6,906 nt of DNA from Puniceicoccales bacterium (GTDB taxonomy: Bacteria; Verrucomicrobiota; Verrucomicrobiia; Opitutales; JAIRLM01). The position numbers were made by a program, and so were the translations under genes. The number at the start of each line of letters is the position of its first letter. Within the stretch, counting starts at the first letter, position 1. Below, piece after piece: positions 1-5,518 of this stretch. The DNA is taken from NCBI GenBank assembly GCA_031287845.1, contig JAITSI010000087.1:1-6906 (forward strand), given 5' to 3'. The notes beneath the pieces are model-generated. The model was not told the origin of the DNA and searched no databases. It was given only the letters and a program-made list of their open reading frames with translations.

Positions 1-127
1 TCCCGACCGCCACCACTGCCTTGGCCGTTGACCAGAGGCGGAACCGCGAAAAATCTTCGCCGACTTTTTCTTTCAGCCGTCGATAAATTCCAAAACCGGG
101 AGTTTTTCCATCGGAGTAATTTATCAT
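1..127 (-). CDS. Hypothetical protein, N-terminal 42 codons only (runs off the left edge)
   Basis: An ATG at 127-125 overlaps the stop of the 189-aa gene upstream as ATGA, and the frame stays open to base 1. The visible protein begins MINYSDGKTPGFGIYRRLKE. It is basic and mixed in composition, with no signal peptide or membrane segment in the part that can be seen. The overlapping ATGA junction, the shared strand and codon use like that of its upstream neighbour all indicate a real gene translated by coupling within one operon. I do not recognise a family from 42 residues, and most of the gene lies outside the window. Reading frames on the opposite strand are short here. Confidence 0.6.
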   Translation of the reverse strand, partial: MINYSDGKTPGFGIYRRLKEKVGEDFSRFRLWSTAKAVVAVG

Positions 128-693
128 TTCTTTGGATCGAAGCCATCGGCACCCTTTACCGGGGAGGACGATGTTGCGGCAATAAATTCTCTTAGGAAGA
201 TGCCCAGAGAATCGGTGAACGCGGGGGTGAACGTCGTTGTCCCTATCCCCATCCCTGGCCAAGTCACGCTAAAGGTGATGATTGGCATATTATTCGGCGC
301 GGGAGAAACTTTCCCATGCACTTTCGAAAGTGAACCGATGGGACTTTCCATTGCCGCTTTCATTGCCTCTGGAATGGGAATTGTGGACGTTGAGCCTGCG
401 TCGGGAAGGGGCATCGAGCCTGCGTTGGAAATGGGCAGAGGATCGCCGACGGCCTTCGGAGCTTTAAGCGGTTGGTCAAAGAGCTTAGCTGCTTCTGCCA
501 ATAGAATTGCATCGGGCATTGGTTGAAAAATGATGACCGTTGCAATTTTCTTTGCGGTGCAAAAAGTTTGTATGCATGGCCCCGGCACTGGAGTAGTTGC
601 GTGGAACGCCATGGGAAACTCCTGTCCCCCCAATGCACCCAGGCCCTGATCCACGGGAAAATTTTCCAGGGAATGTGGAATTACGGTATTCAT
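124..693 (-). CDS. Hypothetical protein, 189 aa, second member of a coupled operon
   Basis: This is an intact ORF from ATG at 693-691 to TGA at 126-124. I do not recognise a family. What can be seen: no signal peptide, only two cysteines (C40 and C45), a Pro/Ser/Gly-rich centre at residues 82-110 built partly from an 8-residue imperfect repeat (PISNAGSM then PLPDAGST), and a C-terminal third rich in Thr and aromatic residues (about 136-172) ending in a Lys-rich tail. Its start overlaps the stop of a 6-codon ORF (ATGA), and its stop overlaps the start of the next gene (ATGA), so it was probably translated by coupling on both sides. No good Shine-Dalgarno stands at its own ATG. The nearest one is 24 nt upstream, in front of the 6-codon ORF. 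Base composition is visibly less GC-rich than pgk. A 108-codon ORF on the opposite strand (200-526) is the weaker alternative. Function unknown. Confidence 0.65.
   Translation of the reverse strand: MNTVIPHSLENFPVDQGLGALGGQEFPMAFHATTPVPGPCIQTFCTAKKIATVIIFQPMPDAILLAEAAKLFDQPLKAPKAVGDPLPISNAGSMPLPDAGSTSTIPIPEAMKAAMESPIGSLSKVHGKVSPAPNNMPIITFSVTWPGMGIGTTTFTPAFTDSLGIFLREFIAATSSSPVKGADGFDPKK
389..436. repeat. Imperfect 24-bp tandem duplication inside the 189-aa gene
   Basis: Bases 389-412 and 413-436 align with 18 of 24 identical positions; both contain GAGCCTGCGT. The period is a multiple of three, so the protein carries two successive 8-residue units (residues 87-102) with no frame change. A following Pro-rich stretch may be a more decayed third unit. 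Confidence 0.6.
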
Positions 694-710
694 TGCCGTC
701 GTCTATTCAT
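690..710 (-). CDS. Six-codon ORF (MNRRRQ) coupled to the 189-aa gene
   Basis: ATG at 710-708 is preceded by the best ribosome binding site of this operon (GGGAGG, 7-nt spacing). The frame reads MNRRRQ and stops with TGA at 692-690, overlapping the ATG of the 189-aa gene as ATGA. Seen directly: an Arg-rich minimal ORF placed so that ribosomes terminating on it would reinitiate on the main gene. Inferred: a translational entry point or leader peptide. The three arginines are encoded AGA-CGA-CGG, so decoding speed could matter. The alternative is that it is a chance reading of the untranslated leader. The gene is too short for any composition test. Confidence 0.35.
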   Translation of the reverse strand: MNRRRQ

Positions 711-717
711 GTGGGCG

Positions 718-723
718 CCTCCC
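718..723 (-). promoter_or_regulatory. Ribosome binding site GGGAGG for the six-codon ORF
   Basis: The minus strand reads GGGAGG here, 7 nt before the ATG at 710. The spacing is ideal for that start but too long (24 nt) for the ATG of the 189-aa gene. This decides the likely point of ribosome entry. Confidence 0.6.
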
Positions 724-794
724 GTCAAGATATTTTGGTAAAAAAAACGACCGGCGGACGATTTAAGCCGTAAAATTCTCATGCTGTTAAACAT

Positions 795-870
795 AGAACT
801 TGCCCCCATCAATTCGACGGGCCAAGTGGACAGAATCCGTTCCACCGGATCCGCTTGCAAGAAAAAGACC
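795..870 (+). repeat. Possible decayed copy of repeat module B (b1)
   Basis: This stretch shares the 12-mer CCGTTCCACCGG with module B at 1543-1642. It also shares scattered flanking similarity: a TTGCC...ATCA stretch and GGGCC upstream, and GC-rich sequence downstream. As in b2, the 12-mer is the core of a hairpin, here ATCCG (835-839), loop TTCCAC and CGGAT (846-850). Similarity outside the core is too low to set ends firmly, so homology is tentative. Confidence 0.3.
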
Positions 871-917
871 CGGCCATGGCCGAAGGGCGGCATGGGGAGG
901 GACCTGGCCCGGCCGTC

Positions 918-1020
918 GCGGCCTCGAGAACCTGGCGGAACCACCGGGAGGCTCTGTCCCCCAGCTTCGCCGTACTCCGTTTCCCCCAAGCGACCGGTGG
1001 ATCGGCCCATGGGACCCGGC
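918..1020 (+). repeat. Repeat module A, diverged copy a1
   Basis: It starts at the CGGCCTCGAG edge shared with the other copies. From GCCTCGAG (921-928) it aligns with 6417 onward with a single 1-base insertion, through the landmarks CTCTG/CCCTG, CCCCC, a shared CTTCGCC-like stretch and CGTTTCCCCC (978-987). Most mismatches are transitions. After about 990 the similarity fades. The copy ends next to the TAG at 1025-1023 of the possible 88-codon minus-strand ORF. Confidence 0.65.
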
Positions 1021-1022
1021 AG

Positions 1023-1289
1023 CTAGGAAAAAAGATTCTTGATATCTGTCTTTAGTTTCGAAAAGATGCAGGCGCTGGCGCTGGAATTGGTTCTGTGCAT
1101 CTCTATCCACAAGCCGGGCGCGTATAATGCTATTGCCATATCCATACCCAAGGAGAACGGGAGGGTCTGTGGGACAGGCCTTGGCGTTTGGGTTGGGGCC
1201 GCTGCATTGGCCAATCCCCGCTCCCGGGGAATTTCTAGCAGCTGACCCGCGTTTATGGAGGGATCAGCGATGGAAAGTTCGGTGTTCAC
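1023..1289 (-). CDS. Possible small hypothetical protein, 88 aa
   Basis: A minus-strand frame is open from a GTG at 1289 to TAG at 1025-1023, in the only stretch between A copies a1 and a2 that is not repeat-like. The product would begin [20 protein letters not shown] and is Pro/Ala-rich in the middle, with a Lys-rich C-terminus. An AGGGAG sits directly against the GTG, which is too close for a normal ribosome binding site; an ATG at 1316-1314 lies in the same frame without one. Base and codon use resemble the 189-aa gene. No family recognised. Another minus-strand frame and a plus-strand frame (1039-1245) are also open, so the coding call is weak. Confidence 0.2.
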   Translation of the reverse strand: MNTELSIADPSINAGQLLEIPRERGLANAAAPTQTPRPVPQTLPFSLGMDMAIALYAPGLWIEMHRTNSSASACIFSKLKTDIKNLFS

Positions 1290-1424
1290 CTCCCTAGTCT
1301 GGTCGCACGGATTCCGCATGCCAAGACATTTCTTCAGCCCGGGATCATTTTTTGGGAAAAAACCGTCCATGGGCCGGTTATCAGCGACCGGGCCTGCCGG
1401 ACCTGGAGGCCGGGAGGTCTCAAA

Positions 1425-1540
1425 TGGGGCTGCCGCGCCCCTTTGCCAATCCCCCGCCCACGGAGTGCCGCCGCATCGATGGTTGGAGGAAGCGAAGCTG
1501 GAGGCAAAGCCCCCAAATGGGCCCGGCCGGCCCTCGAGGC
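1425..1540 (-). repeat. Repeat module A, inverted copy a2
   Basis: Read on the minus strand, this begins GGCCTCGAGGGCCGGCCGGG and continues through the CCCCC, GCTTCG and CATCGATG landmarks of the copy at 6411-6560. It also shares the CGGAGTG segment and a GGGGC...GCCCC hairpin at its far end (1426-1441). It contains the 8-mer GGCCGGCC (1525-1532). It is joined with only 2 bp between to module B at 1543. Confidence 0.75.
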
Positions 1541-1542
1541 CG

Positions 1543-1642
1543 CGATGTTTCTGCTATCGCAGCGCGCAGGTCGCCCCGCGTAGCCTTTTTGCCACCAGGG
1601 CCGGTCCGCGGCACTGCCCGTTCCACCGGGCAGCGCCCACGA
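1543..1642 (+). repeat. Repeat module B, copy b2
   Basis: These 100 bp match the reverse complement of 6671-6770 at 92 of 100 positions without a gap, and all eight differences are transitions. Weaker similarity continues for about 25 bp beyond 1642. An 11-bp hairpin is included: arms GGCACTGCCCG (1610-1620) and CGGGCAGCGCC (1627-1637), loop TTCCAC, one imperfect pair. No reading frame is kept in common with the other copy, which argues for a non-coding element. The far end approaches the TAA at 1691-1689 of the 114-aa gene. Confidence 0.85.
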
Positions 1643-1688
1643 GCTGCCTTTCCCGCAAGTGGAATACTGCCCATTCACGGGAGGCGAG

Positions 1689-2033
1689 TTACGAGTCCGA
1701 AGGCGGTTTTATTTCCTTGCCTAGGCTTTGCTCCACGTCTTCGACCTCGCACATGGAGGCACTGCCATGGATTGCGGCCATCATTGTCGGCAATACGGAA
1801 GGGCACCGGAATGCTTTTTCCACCTCGAAGAACGGGGTCCGTATGCCGTTCCATGGCTTCGGGCTTATGTCAATAATCGTACCGTCCGGTCGCTGCAAAA
1901 ACGCACGGTCTTCGCGCGGCTTCGGACTAACTATGCCACCGGTAACAATAATAGGTTTTTGCCCATCAAAAAAGTGTGCATCAAAAATATCCATATACCT
2001 AGCTAGCCGCGCGGATTTTGCCTGGCAAGCCAT
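1689..2033 (-). CDS. Hypothetical protein, 114 aa (orphan)
   Basis: The ORF runs from ATG at 2033-2031 to TAA at 1691-1689. I do not recognise a family. The protein looks genuinely coding: mixed hydrophobic and charged composition, a beta-rich stretch around [17 protein letters not shown] (about residues 26-42), a turn-rich [17 protein letters not shown] (about 47-63), and an acidic C-terminal part. It has no signal peptide or membrane helix. An internal ATG (residue 14, MDIFDAHF) is an alternative start; neither start has a strong Shine-Dalgarno. The gene is clearly less GC-rich than pgk, 105 bp upstream on the same strand, and uses many ATT, TTT and GAT codons. That fits recent acquisition or relaxed selection. 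Its stop is followed almost at once by repeat module B. A small accessory protein is the most that can be said. Confidence 0.6.
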   Translation of the reverse strand: MACQAKSARLARYMDIFDAHFFDGQKPIIVTGGIVSPKPREDRAFLQRPDGTIIDISPKPWNGIRTPFFEVEKAFRCPSVLPTMMAAIHGSASMCEVEDVEQSLGKEIKPPSDS

Positions 2034-2064
2034 TTCTTCGGTTCGTGGCTATCTTTTGAAAAAA

Positions 2065-2092
2065 ATTAGCCATTGGCCGGTCCGATTCGCAA
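2065..2092 (-). promoter_or_regulatory. Weak sigma70-like promoter candidate for the 114-aa gene
   Basis: On the minus strand TTGCGA (2092-2087) and GCTAAT (2070-2065) are separated by 16 bp, each matching four of six consensus positions. This would put the transcript start about 25 nt before the ATG at 2033, in the AT-rich gap after pgk. No clear terminator separates pgk from this gene, so read-through is also possible. Confidence 0.25.
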
Positions 2093-2138
2093 AATTTTCC
2101 CATGGGCGTGGATGCTTTTTATTCTATCCTAAAAGCTG

Positions 2139-3341
2139 TCACAGTTCCTTGGAATTCAGTGCCGCCACGCCGGGCAGCTCCTTCCCCTCGAGGAACTCCA
2201 GGCTTGCTCCTCCCCCCGTGCTGATGAATGTGATGTCGTCGGCCCGGCCGCTCTGCTGGATGGCGCGGACCGAATCGCCGCCGCCCACGATGGAGGTTGC
2301 CGCCGCATCGGCCACGTGGCCGGCGATGGCGAAGGTGCCCCTTGCGCAGGACTCCACTTCAAAAACCCCCATCGGGCCGTTCCAGAGGACGGTTTTGACG
2401 TCGGCGATGGCCGCGGCGTAGCGGTCGATGGTCCGCGGGCCGATGTCCACCCCGATCCAGTCCCCGTCGATGGAGCCATCCCGCACGCAGAGCTCACCCA
2501 CCGTCCCCGCTTCCAGGTTGAGCCGGTCCGTGCACAGCGTGTCCAGGGGCAGCAGCAATTCGACCCCACGCGCCTTTGCCTTTGCCATGGCCCGGGCCGC
2601 GTCCTCAATGCGGCTTTCCTCCACGGGACTTTTCCCCACCGCCAGTCCCTGGGCCTTCAGGAACGTGAATGCCATGGCGCCGCCGATGAGCATGCGGTCG
2701 CAGCGGTCCAGCAGGGCATCGATGACGCCGATCTTGTCGCTGACCTTCAGTCCGCCCAGGATGACGGCAAAGGGTCGCTCCGGCCGGGCGGTTTTTTCGC
2801 CCAAAAATTCCAATTCCTTCTGCATGAGGAAGCCTGCCACTTTTATCGGCAGCAGCCCGGGGACTCCCACCGTGGAGGCGTGGGCCCGGTGGGCGGTTCC
2901 AAAGGCATCGTTCACGTAGGCATCGCCGTAGGAGGCCAGCCGGGCGGCGAAGGCGGGGTCGTTGGCCTCCTCCTCCCCGTGGAAGCGCAAATTTTCCAGC
3001 AGGATGACCGAGCCCTCGTCCAGCTCCTCCAGCTTTTGCCGCACGTCCGCCCCCACGCAGTCCTCGATGAAGAGCACGGGCCGGCCAAGCAGCCGGGACA
3101 GCTCCCGGGCGACGGGCCGCAGGGAGTATTTGGGATTGTTCTGTCCTCCCGGCCGCCCCAGGTGGCTGAGCAGAATCACCTTGGCCGATCGCTTGAGCAG
3201 GTGGCGGATGGTGGGCAGGGCTTCCCGGATGCGCGTCGCGTCCATGACCTTGCCGTCGGCCAGCGGCACGTTAAAATCTACCCGCAGCAGCACGCTCCGC
3301 TCCGCCAGGTTCACATCGGTCACCGTCTGGATCACCTTCAT
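2139..3341 (-). CDS. pgk: Phosphoglycerate kinase
   Basis: Glycolytic/gluconeogenic cytosolic enzyme that transfers phosphate between 1,3-bisphosphoglycerate and ADP. It has 400 residues, a normal bacterial length. Visible motifs: RVDFNVP (20-26) with D22 and N24, R37, SHLGRP (59-64), ENLRFHGEE (116-124) with R119, [14 protein letters not shown] (143-156) with R152, GGLKVSDKI (197-205) with K199 and K203, [13 protein letters not shown] (220-232), [10 protein letters not shown] (319-328), GGGDS (353-357) and [12 protein letters not shown] (375-386). Both the substrate lobe and the nucleotide lobe are complete. The start at 3341 is set by GGGGAGG just upstream and by alignment to the family N-terminus; the frame is open further upstream only because of high GC. 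It stands alone, divergent from the LptD-like gene, rather than in the common gap-pgk-tpi arrangement. GGLKVSD instead of the usual GGAKVSD is a minor variant. Identification is secure. Confidence 0.98.
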   Translation of the reverse strand: MKVIQTVTDVNLAERSVLLRVDFNVPLADGKVMDATRIREALPTIRHLLKRSAKVILLSHLGRPGGQNNPKYSLRPVARELSRLLGRPVLFIEDCVGADVRQKLEELDEGSVILLENLRFHGEEEANDPAFAARLASYGDAYVNDAFGTAHRAHASTVGVPGLLPIKVAGFLMQKELEFLGEKTARPERPFAVILGGLKVSDKIGVIDALLDRCDRMLIGGAMAFTFLKAQGLAVGKSPVEESRIEDAARAMAKAKARGVELLLPLDTLCTDRLNLEAGTVGELCVRDGSIDGDWIGVDIGPRTIDRYAAAIADVKTVLWNGPMGVFEVESCARGTFAIAGHVADAAATSIVGGGDSVRAIQQSGRADDITFISTGGGASLEFLEGKELPGVAALNSKEL

Positions 3342-3345
3342 CGCC

Positions 3346-3352
3346 CCTCCCC
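3346..3352 (-). promoter_or_regulatory. Ribosome binding site GGGGAGG of pgk
   Basis: The minus strand reads GGGGAGG ending 4 nt before the ATG at 3341, which fixes the pgk start. Spacing is slightly short but acceptable. Confidence 0.7.
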
Positions 3353-3357
3353 GCGGA

Positions 3358-3386
3358 ATCTTTGCCGGACCGCCATTCCCTGTCAA
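3358..3386 (-). promoter_or_regulatory. Candidate pgk promoter with perfect TTGACA
   Basis: The minus strand carries TTGACA (3386-3381), a 17-bp spacer and AAAGAT (3363-3358). The -35 box is perfect, the -10 box matches three of six. The predicted start lies only about 10 nt before the pgk ATG, so the leader would be very short and begin at the ribosome binding site. Confidence 0.4.
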
Positions 3387-3408
3387 GGGACATTTCCCCG
3401 GCCGGGGA

Positions 3409-3437
3409 TTGGCGCGGGGGCGCGGACCCACTGGAAT
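3409..3437 (+). promoter_or_regulatory. Candidate promoter for the LptD-like gene
   Basis: The plus strand reads TTGGCG (3409-3414), 17 bp, then TGGAAT (3432-3437), four of six matches each. It would give a leader of about 70 nt before the ATG at 3513. It lies back to back with the pgk promoter candidate in the 171-bp divergent region. Confidence 0.3.
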
Positions 3438-3502
3438 CCGTGGAAGGCCTGGCATTTGCCACGGGTTCGAAAAGCGTTGTCCCGGCCCGGGAAAGCCGGT
3501 AG

Positions 3503-3516
3503 CCATCGGCCGATGG
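3503..3516. promoter_or_regulatory. Perfect 14-bp palindrome over the LptD-like start codon
   Basis: CCATCGGCCGATGG is its own reverse complement and contains the ATG at 3513-3515. It could be an operator or a start-masking hairpin partner. A CCGGC...GCCGG inverted repeat lies just upstream (3482-3498). Chance is possible in GC-rich DNA. Confidence 0.45.
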
Positions 3517-5483
3517 GCGGAGCGGTGCGGTGGATCTTGGCCGGTATCCTGTGCCTGCCGCCGGCGCTGGCGCCATGCCCATGCGCCGGGGAGGGGAGTG
3601 GCCCTGCCCTGCTGACCCTGGCACGGGGCACATTTCTCCGGGCGGAGCACCTGAGCTATTCCTCTGACCTGCTGCGGGCGGAGGGGGACGTGCGCCTTGG
3701 CTGGCGCGACGGACTCATTTTGGCAGATTTTTTGGAAATTTCCCAAAATGGTTCCAGCGGCCAGGGCCGGAATGTGCGCTGCGGCTGGGACGGCTATCGC
3801 ATGCGGGCCGCAGAAATCGACCGCAGCGATGGAAAAATTGTGCTCTCCCGGGGAGAAATATTCCTCGGCGAGCCGGGACCCTTCAGCTGGCACCTGGCCG
3901 CCGAACGCGCCAGCGCCATCCCCGGCCAGCGGCTGTTTCTGGACCGGCCGTCGCTGTTCCTGGGTTCCCATCGCCTGCTTACCCTGGCGCACTGCTCCCT
4001 GCCGCTGGAGGAGTCTCCCTTCCACCTGCGGGTCCACGCGGGCGCGCGGAGGGACCTGGGTGCCTTTGTCCAGGGGGAAATTTCCGCCGCTCCGCGGGAT
4101 GGCCTTCGCCTGGGATGGCTTTTGGAGGCCTACGGCCGGCGGGGCATTCTCCTGGGCCCCACGCTGCTCTGCCGCGGCACGTCTCCGGCCGGTGAGGACC
4201 GGGATCTTTCCCTGCGGGGGGGATACATCCGCGACCGGCTCGGCCCGGTCCGGGATGGGTGCGACCTGGCTCGGGGCCCGCGGCGATTTTTTATCGACGG
4301 CGTCGGCCGGGGAAACCTGTCCAACTGGCAAATTTGGGGAGAATGGCGCCGCTGGAGCGATTCGGAAATGATGCGGGATTTTCGTTCCGAACTCTTTGCC
4401 CTCCATCCCGACGGCGTGCTGGCCCTGCGCCGCGGCGGCTCCGCCGCCGCCCTGACCTTCCTGCTCCAGCTGCGCGGCGGAAATTTCCAGGACGTGGTAC
4501 GGCGGCTGCCCGAGGTGCGCTGGGAAATTTTTTCCCGCCGGCTTGGCCTTTGGAATTTTTCCACGGGCGGCTGCGGTGAGCTGGTCCGCCTGCGCCGGGA
4601 AGATGGCCGGGAACAGCTGCGCGCCAATGTTTTTTGGGAATTGGCCGCGCCCACCCTGCGCCTGGCTGGCCTTGCGGCGCTGCGATCCCACCTGGCCATC
4701 CGCGTTGCCTGCCATTCCTCGGCGGGGGATGCCACGCTGCGGGCGGCCGGCGAGCTGGGACTGGACCTGCAGGGGGAAATTTTTGGCACCGCCGCCACGG
4801 AGGCCGGCACCGCGCTGCGCCACCGCTGCCGGCCCATTCTCCAATACCGCCGGCTGGTCCAGGGAAGGGGAAGGGCTCCGGAAGCCGTCGACGATTGCGG
4901 CGCGGCCAGCGGCAACCGGCCACCCATTGACCTGGACGATCCGCGCTGCGCCGACCTGTTCCAGGAACTGCACCTGCTGCGCCTTGGCATGCGTAGCACA
5001 TTTTTCTGCGGCGAATTTCGCGAATGGGGACACTGCAGCATCTACCGGGACATCTCCCTCCCCGGGCGGCGCACGCTGTCCCTTCCCCGGGATTTTTACG
5101 CCGCCGGCGCCCTCTTTCCCGTCCACTGGCTGTCGCTGTCCCTCCGCGGCCGCTTCGATCCCGGCGTTTGCCGCTGGAAGGAGCTCTACGCCTCCGCCCA
5201 AATCCGCGACGGCATGTTCTGGAGCCTTTCCCTGGACGGCGTCCACGGCCACGGCCACTGCGGCCAATGGCGACTGCACCACTGGCTGCGGGCCAGTTCC
5301 CGCTTGAAACTGAACAGTTTTTTTTCCTACGACGTCCGCCGGCACCGGCCCATCGAGCAGTGCTGCCGCTTCCAGCGCCGACTTGGCAGCGGCTGGGCGC
5401 TGGAAGGTTCCATTGCCGTCCGCGGCTACAACCTTTGCAAGCGCCGCTGCCAGCTGGGGGCTAGCCTGGCCACGGAATTCTAG
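3513..5483 (+). CDS. LptD/OstA-like outer-membrane protein, 656 aa
   Basis: Probable outer-membrane beta-barrel of the LPS-assembly type. Residues 1-25 form a signal peptide (one Arg, hydrophobic core WILAGILCLPPALA, likely cleavage after CPCAG or nearby). Residues about 30-150 have the repeating pattern of an OstA/LptA-like beta-jellyroll: RAEHLSYSSDLLRAEGDVRL, then short strands with alternate hydrophobics. The segment LFLDRPSLFLGSHRLLTLAH resembles the linker before the LptD barrel. The rest alternates polar and hydrophobic residues with Arg/Trp/Tyr and ends in Phe (LATEF), the usual last residue of outer-membrane barrels. It is shorter than the roughly 780-residue E. coli LptD. It has 17 cysteines after the signal region and a HGHGHC cluster near residue 578, which is odd for a barrel. 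The ATG at 3513 has no clear ribosome binding site; a GTG at 3525 in frame is the alternative. Another OstA-domain barrel is possible. Confidence 0.65.
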   Translation: MGGAVRWILAGILCLPPALAPCPCAGEGSGPALLTLARGTFLRAEHLSYSSDLLRAEGDVRLGWRDGLILADFLEISQNGSSGQGRNVRCGWDGYRMRAAEIDRSDGKIVLSRGEIFLGEPGPFSWHLAAERASAIPGQRLFLDRPSLFLGSHRLLTLAHCSLPLEESPFHLRVHAGARRDLGAFVQGEISAAPRDGLRLGWLLEAYGRRGILLGPTLLCRGTSPAGEDRDLSLRGGYIRDRLGPVRDGCDLARGPRRFFIDGVGRGNLSNWQIWGEWRRWSDSEMMRDFRSELFALHPDGVLALRRGGSAAALTFLLQLRGGNFQDVVRRLPEVRWEIFSRRLGLWNFSTGGCGELVRLRREDGREQLRANVFWELAAPTLRLAGLAALRSHLAIRVACHSSAGDATLRAAGELGLDLQGEIFGTAATEAGTALRHRCRPILQYRRLVQGRGRAPEAVDDCGAASGNRPPIDLDDPRCADLFQELHLLRLGMRSTFFCGEFREWGHCSIYRDISLPGRRTLSLPRDFYAAGALFPVHWLSLSLRGRFDPGVCRWKELYASAQIRDGMFWSLSLDGVHGHGHCGQWRLHHWLRASSRLKLNSFFSYDVRRHRPIEQCCRFQRRLGSGWALEGSIAVRGYNLCKRRCQLGASLATEF

Positions 5484-5518
5484 GGTCGAATTCCACGGGC
5501 CTGGACCCGCTATTTTTT
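5483..5518 (+). terminator. Weak Rho-independent terminator candidate between convergent genes
   Basis: GGGTC (5483-5487) can pair with GACCC (5504-5508), or CGGG (5496-5499) with CCCG (5506-5509), followed by CTATTTTTT on the plus strand (T-run 5513-5518). The stem is short and the T-run lies inside the 3' end of the acyltransferase gene. It would end the LptD-like transcript. Confidence 0.35.

Larger units (their letters stand above)
731..1686. other. Repeat-rich stretch without a secure gene
   Basis: About 950 bp separate the operon at the left edge from the 114-aa orphan gene. Several ORFs of 60-180 codons cross it on both strands, but they run through GC-rich palindromic repeats and change frame between repeat copies, so I do not read them as genes. 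Contents that can be supported are one possible and one clear B module, two A modules in opposite orientation, and one weak 88-codon ORF between the two A copies. I see no RNA gene here. Confidence 0.6.

Noticed and set aside
200..526. 108-codon plus-strand ORF opposite the 189-aa gene
   Set aside because: It is shorter, has no ribosome binding site and does not have the ATGA coupling shown by the minus-strand gene.
690..1110. Minus-strand ORFs of 106 and 107 codons
   Set aside because: They are translations of repeat module A and its flanks and differ in frame from the other copies. Only the last six codons of the first, with their own ribosome binding site, are kept.
1123..1128. Perfect TATAAT on the plus strand
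   Set aside because: No -35-like hexamer at 16-18 bp, no TG extension and no secure plus-strand gene downstream.
2114..2136. GCTTTT...AAAAGC inverted repeat after pgk as a terminator
   Set aside because: The stem is AT-rich and weak, the loop is 11 nt, and no T-run follows on the minus strand.
1255..2421. 388-codon plus-strand ORF
   Set aside because: It crosses repeat modules A and B, lies antisense to the 114-aa gene and the end of pgk, and shows no protein-like domain.
3464..3471. GGTTCGAA, resembling a tRNA T-loop
   Set aside because: The flanking bases cannot form a T-stem and no acceptor, D or anticodon arm is present.
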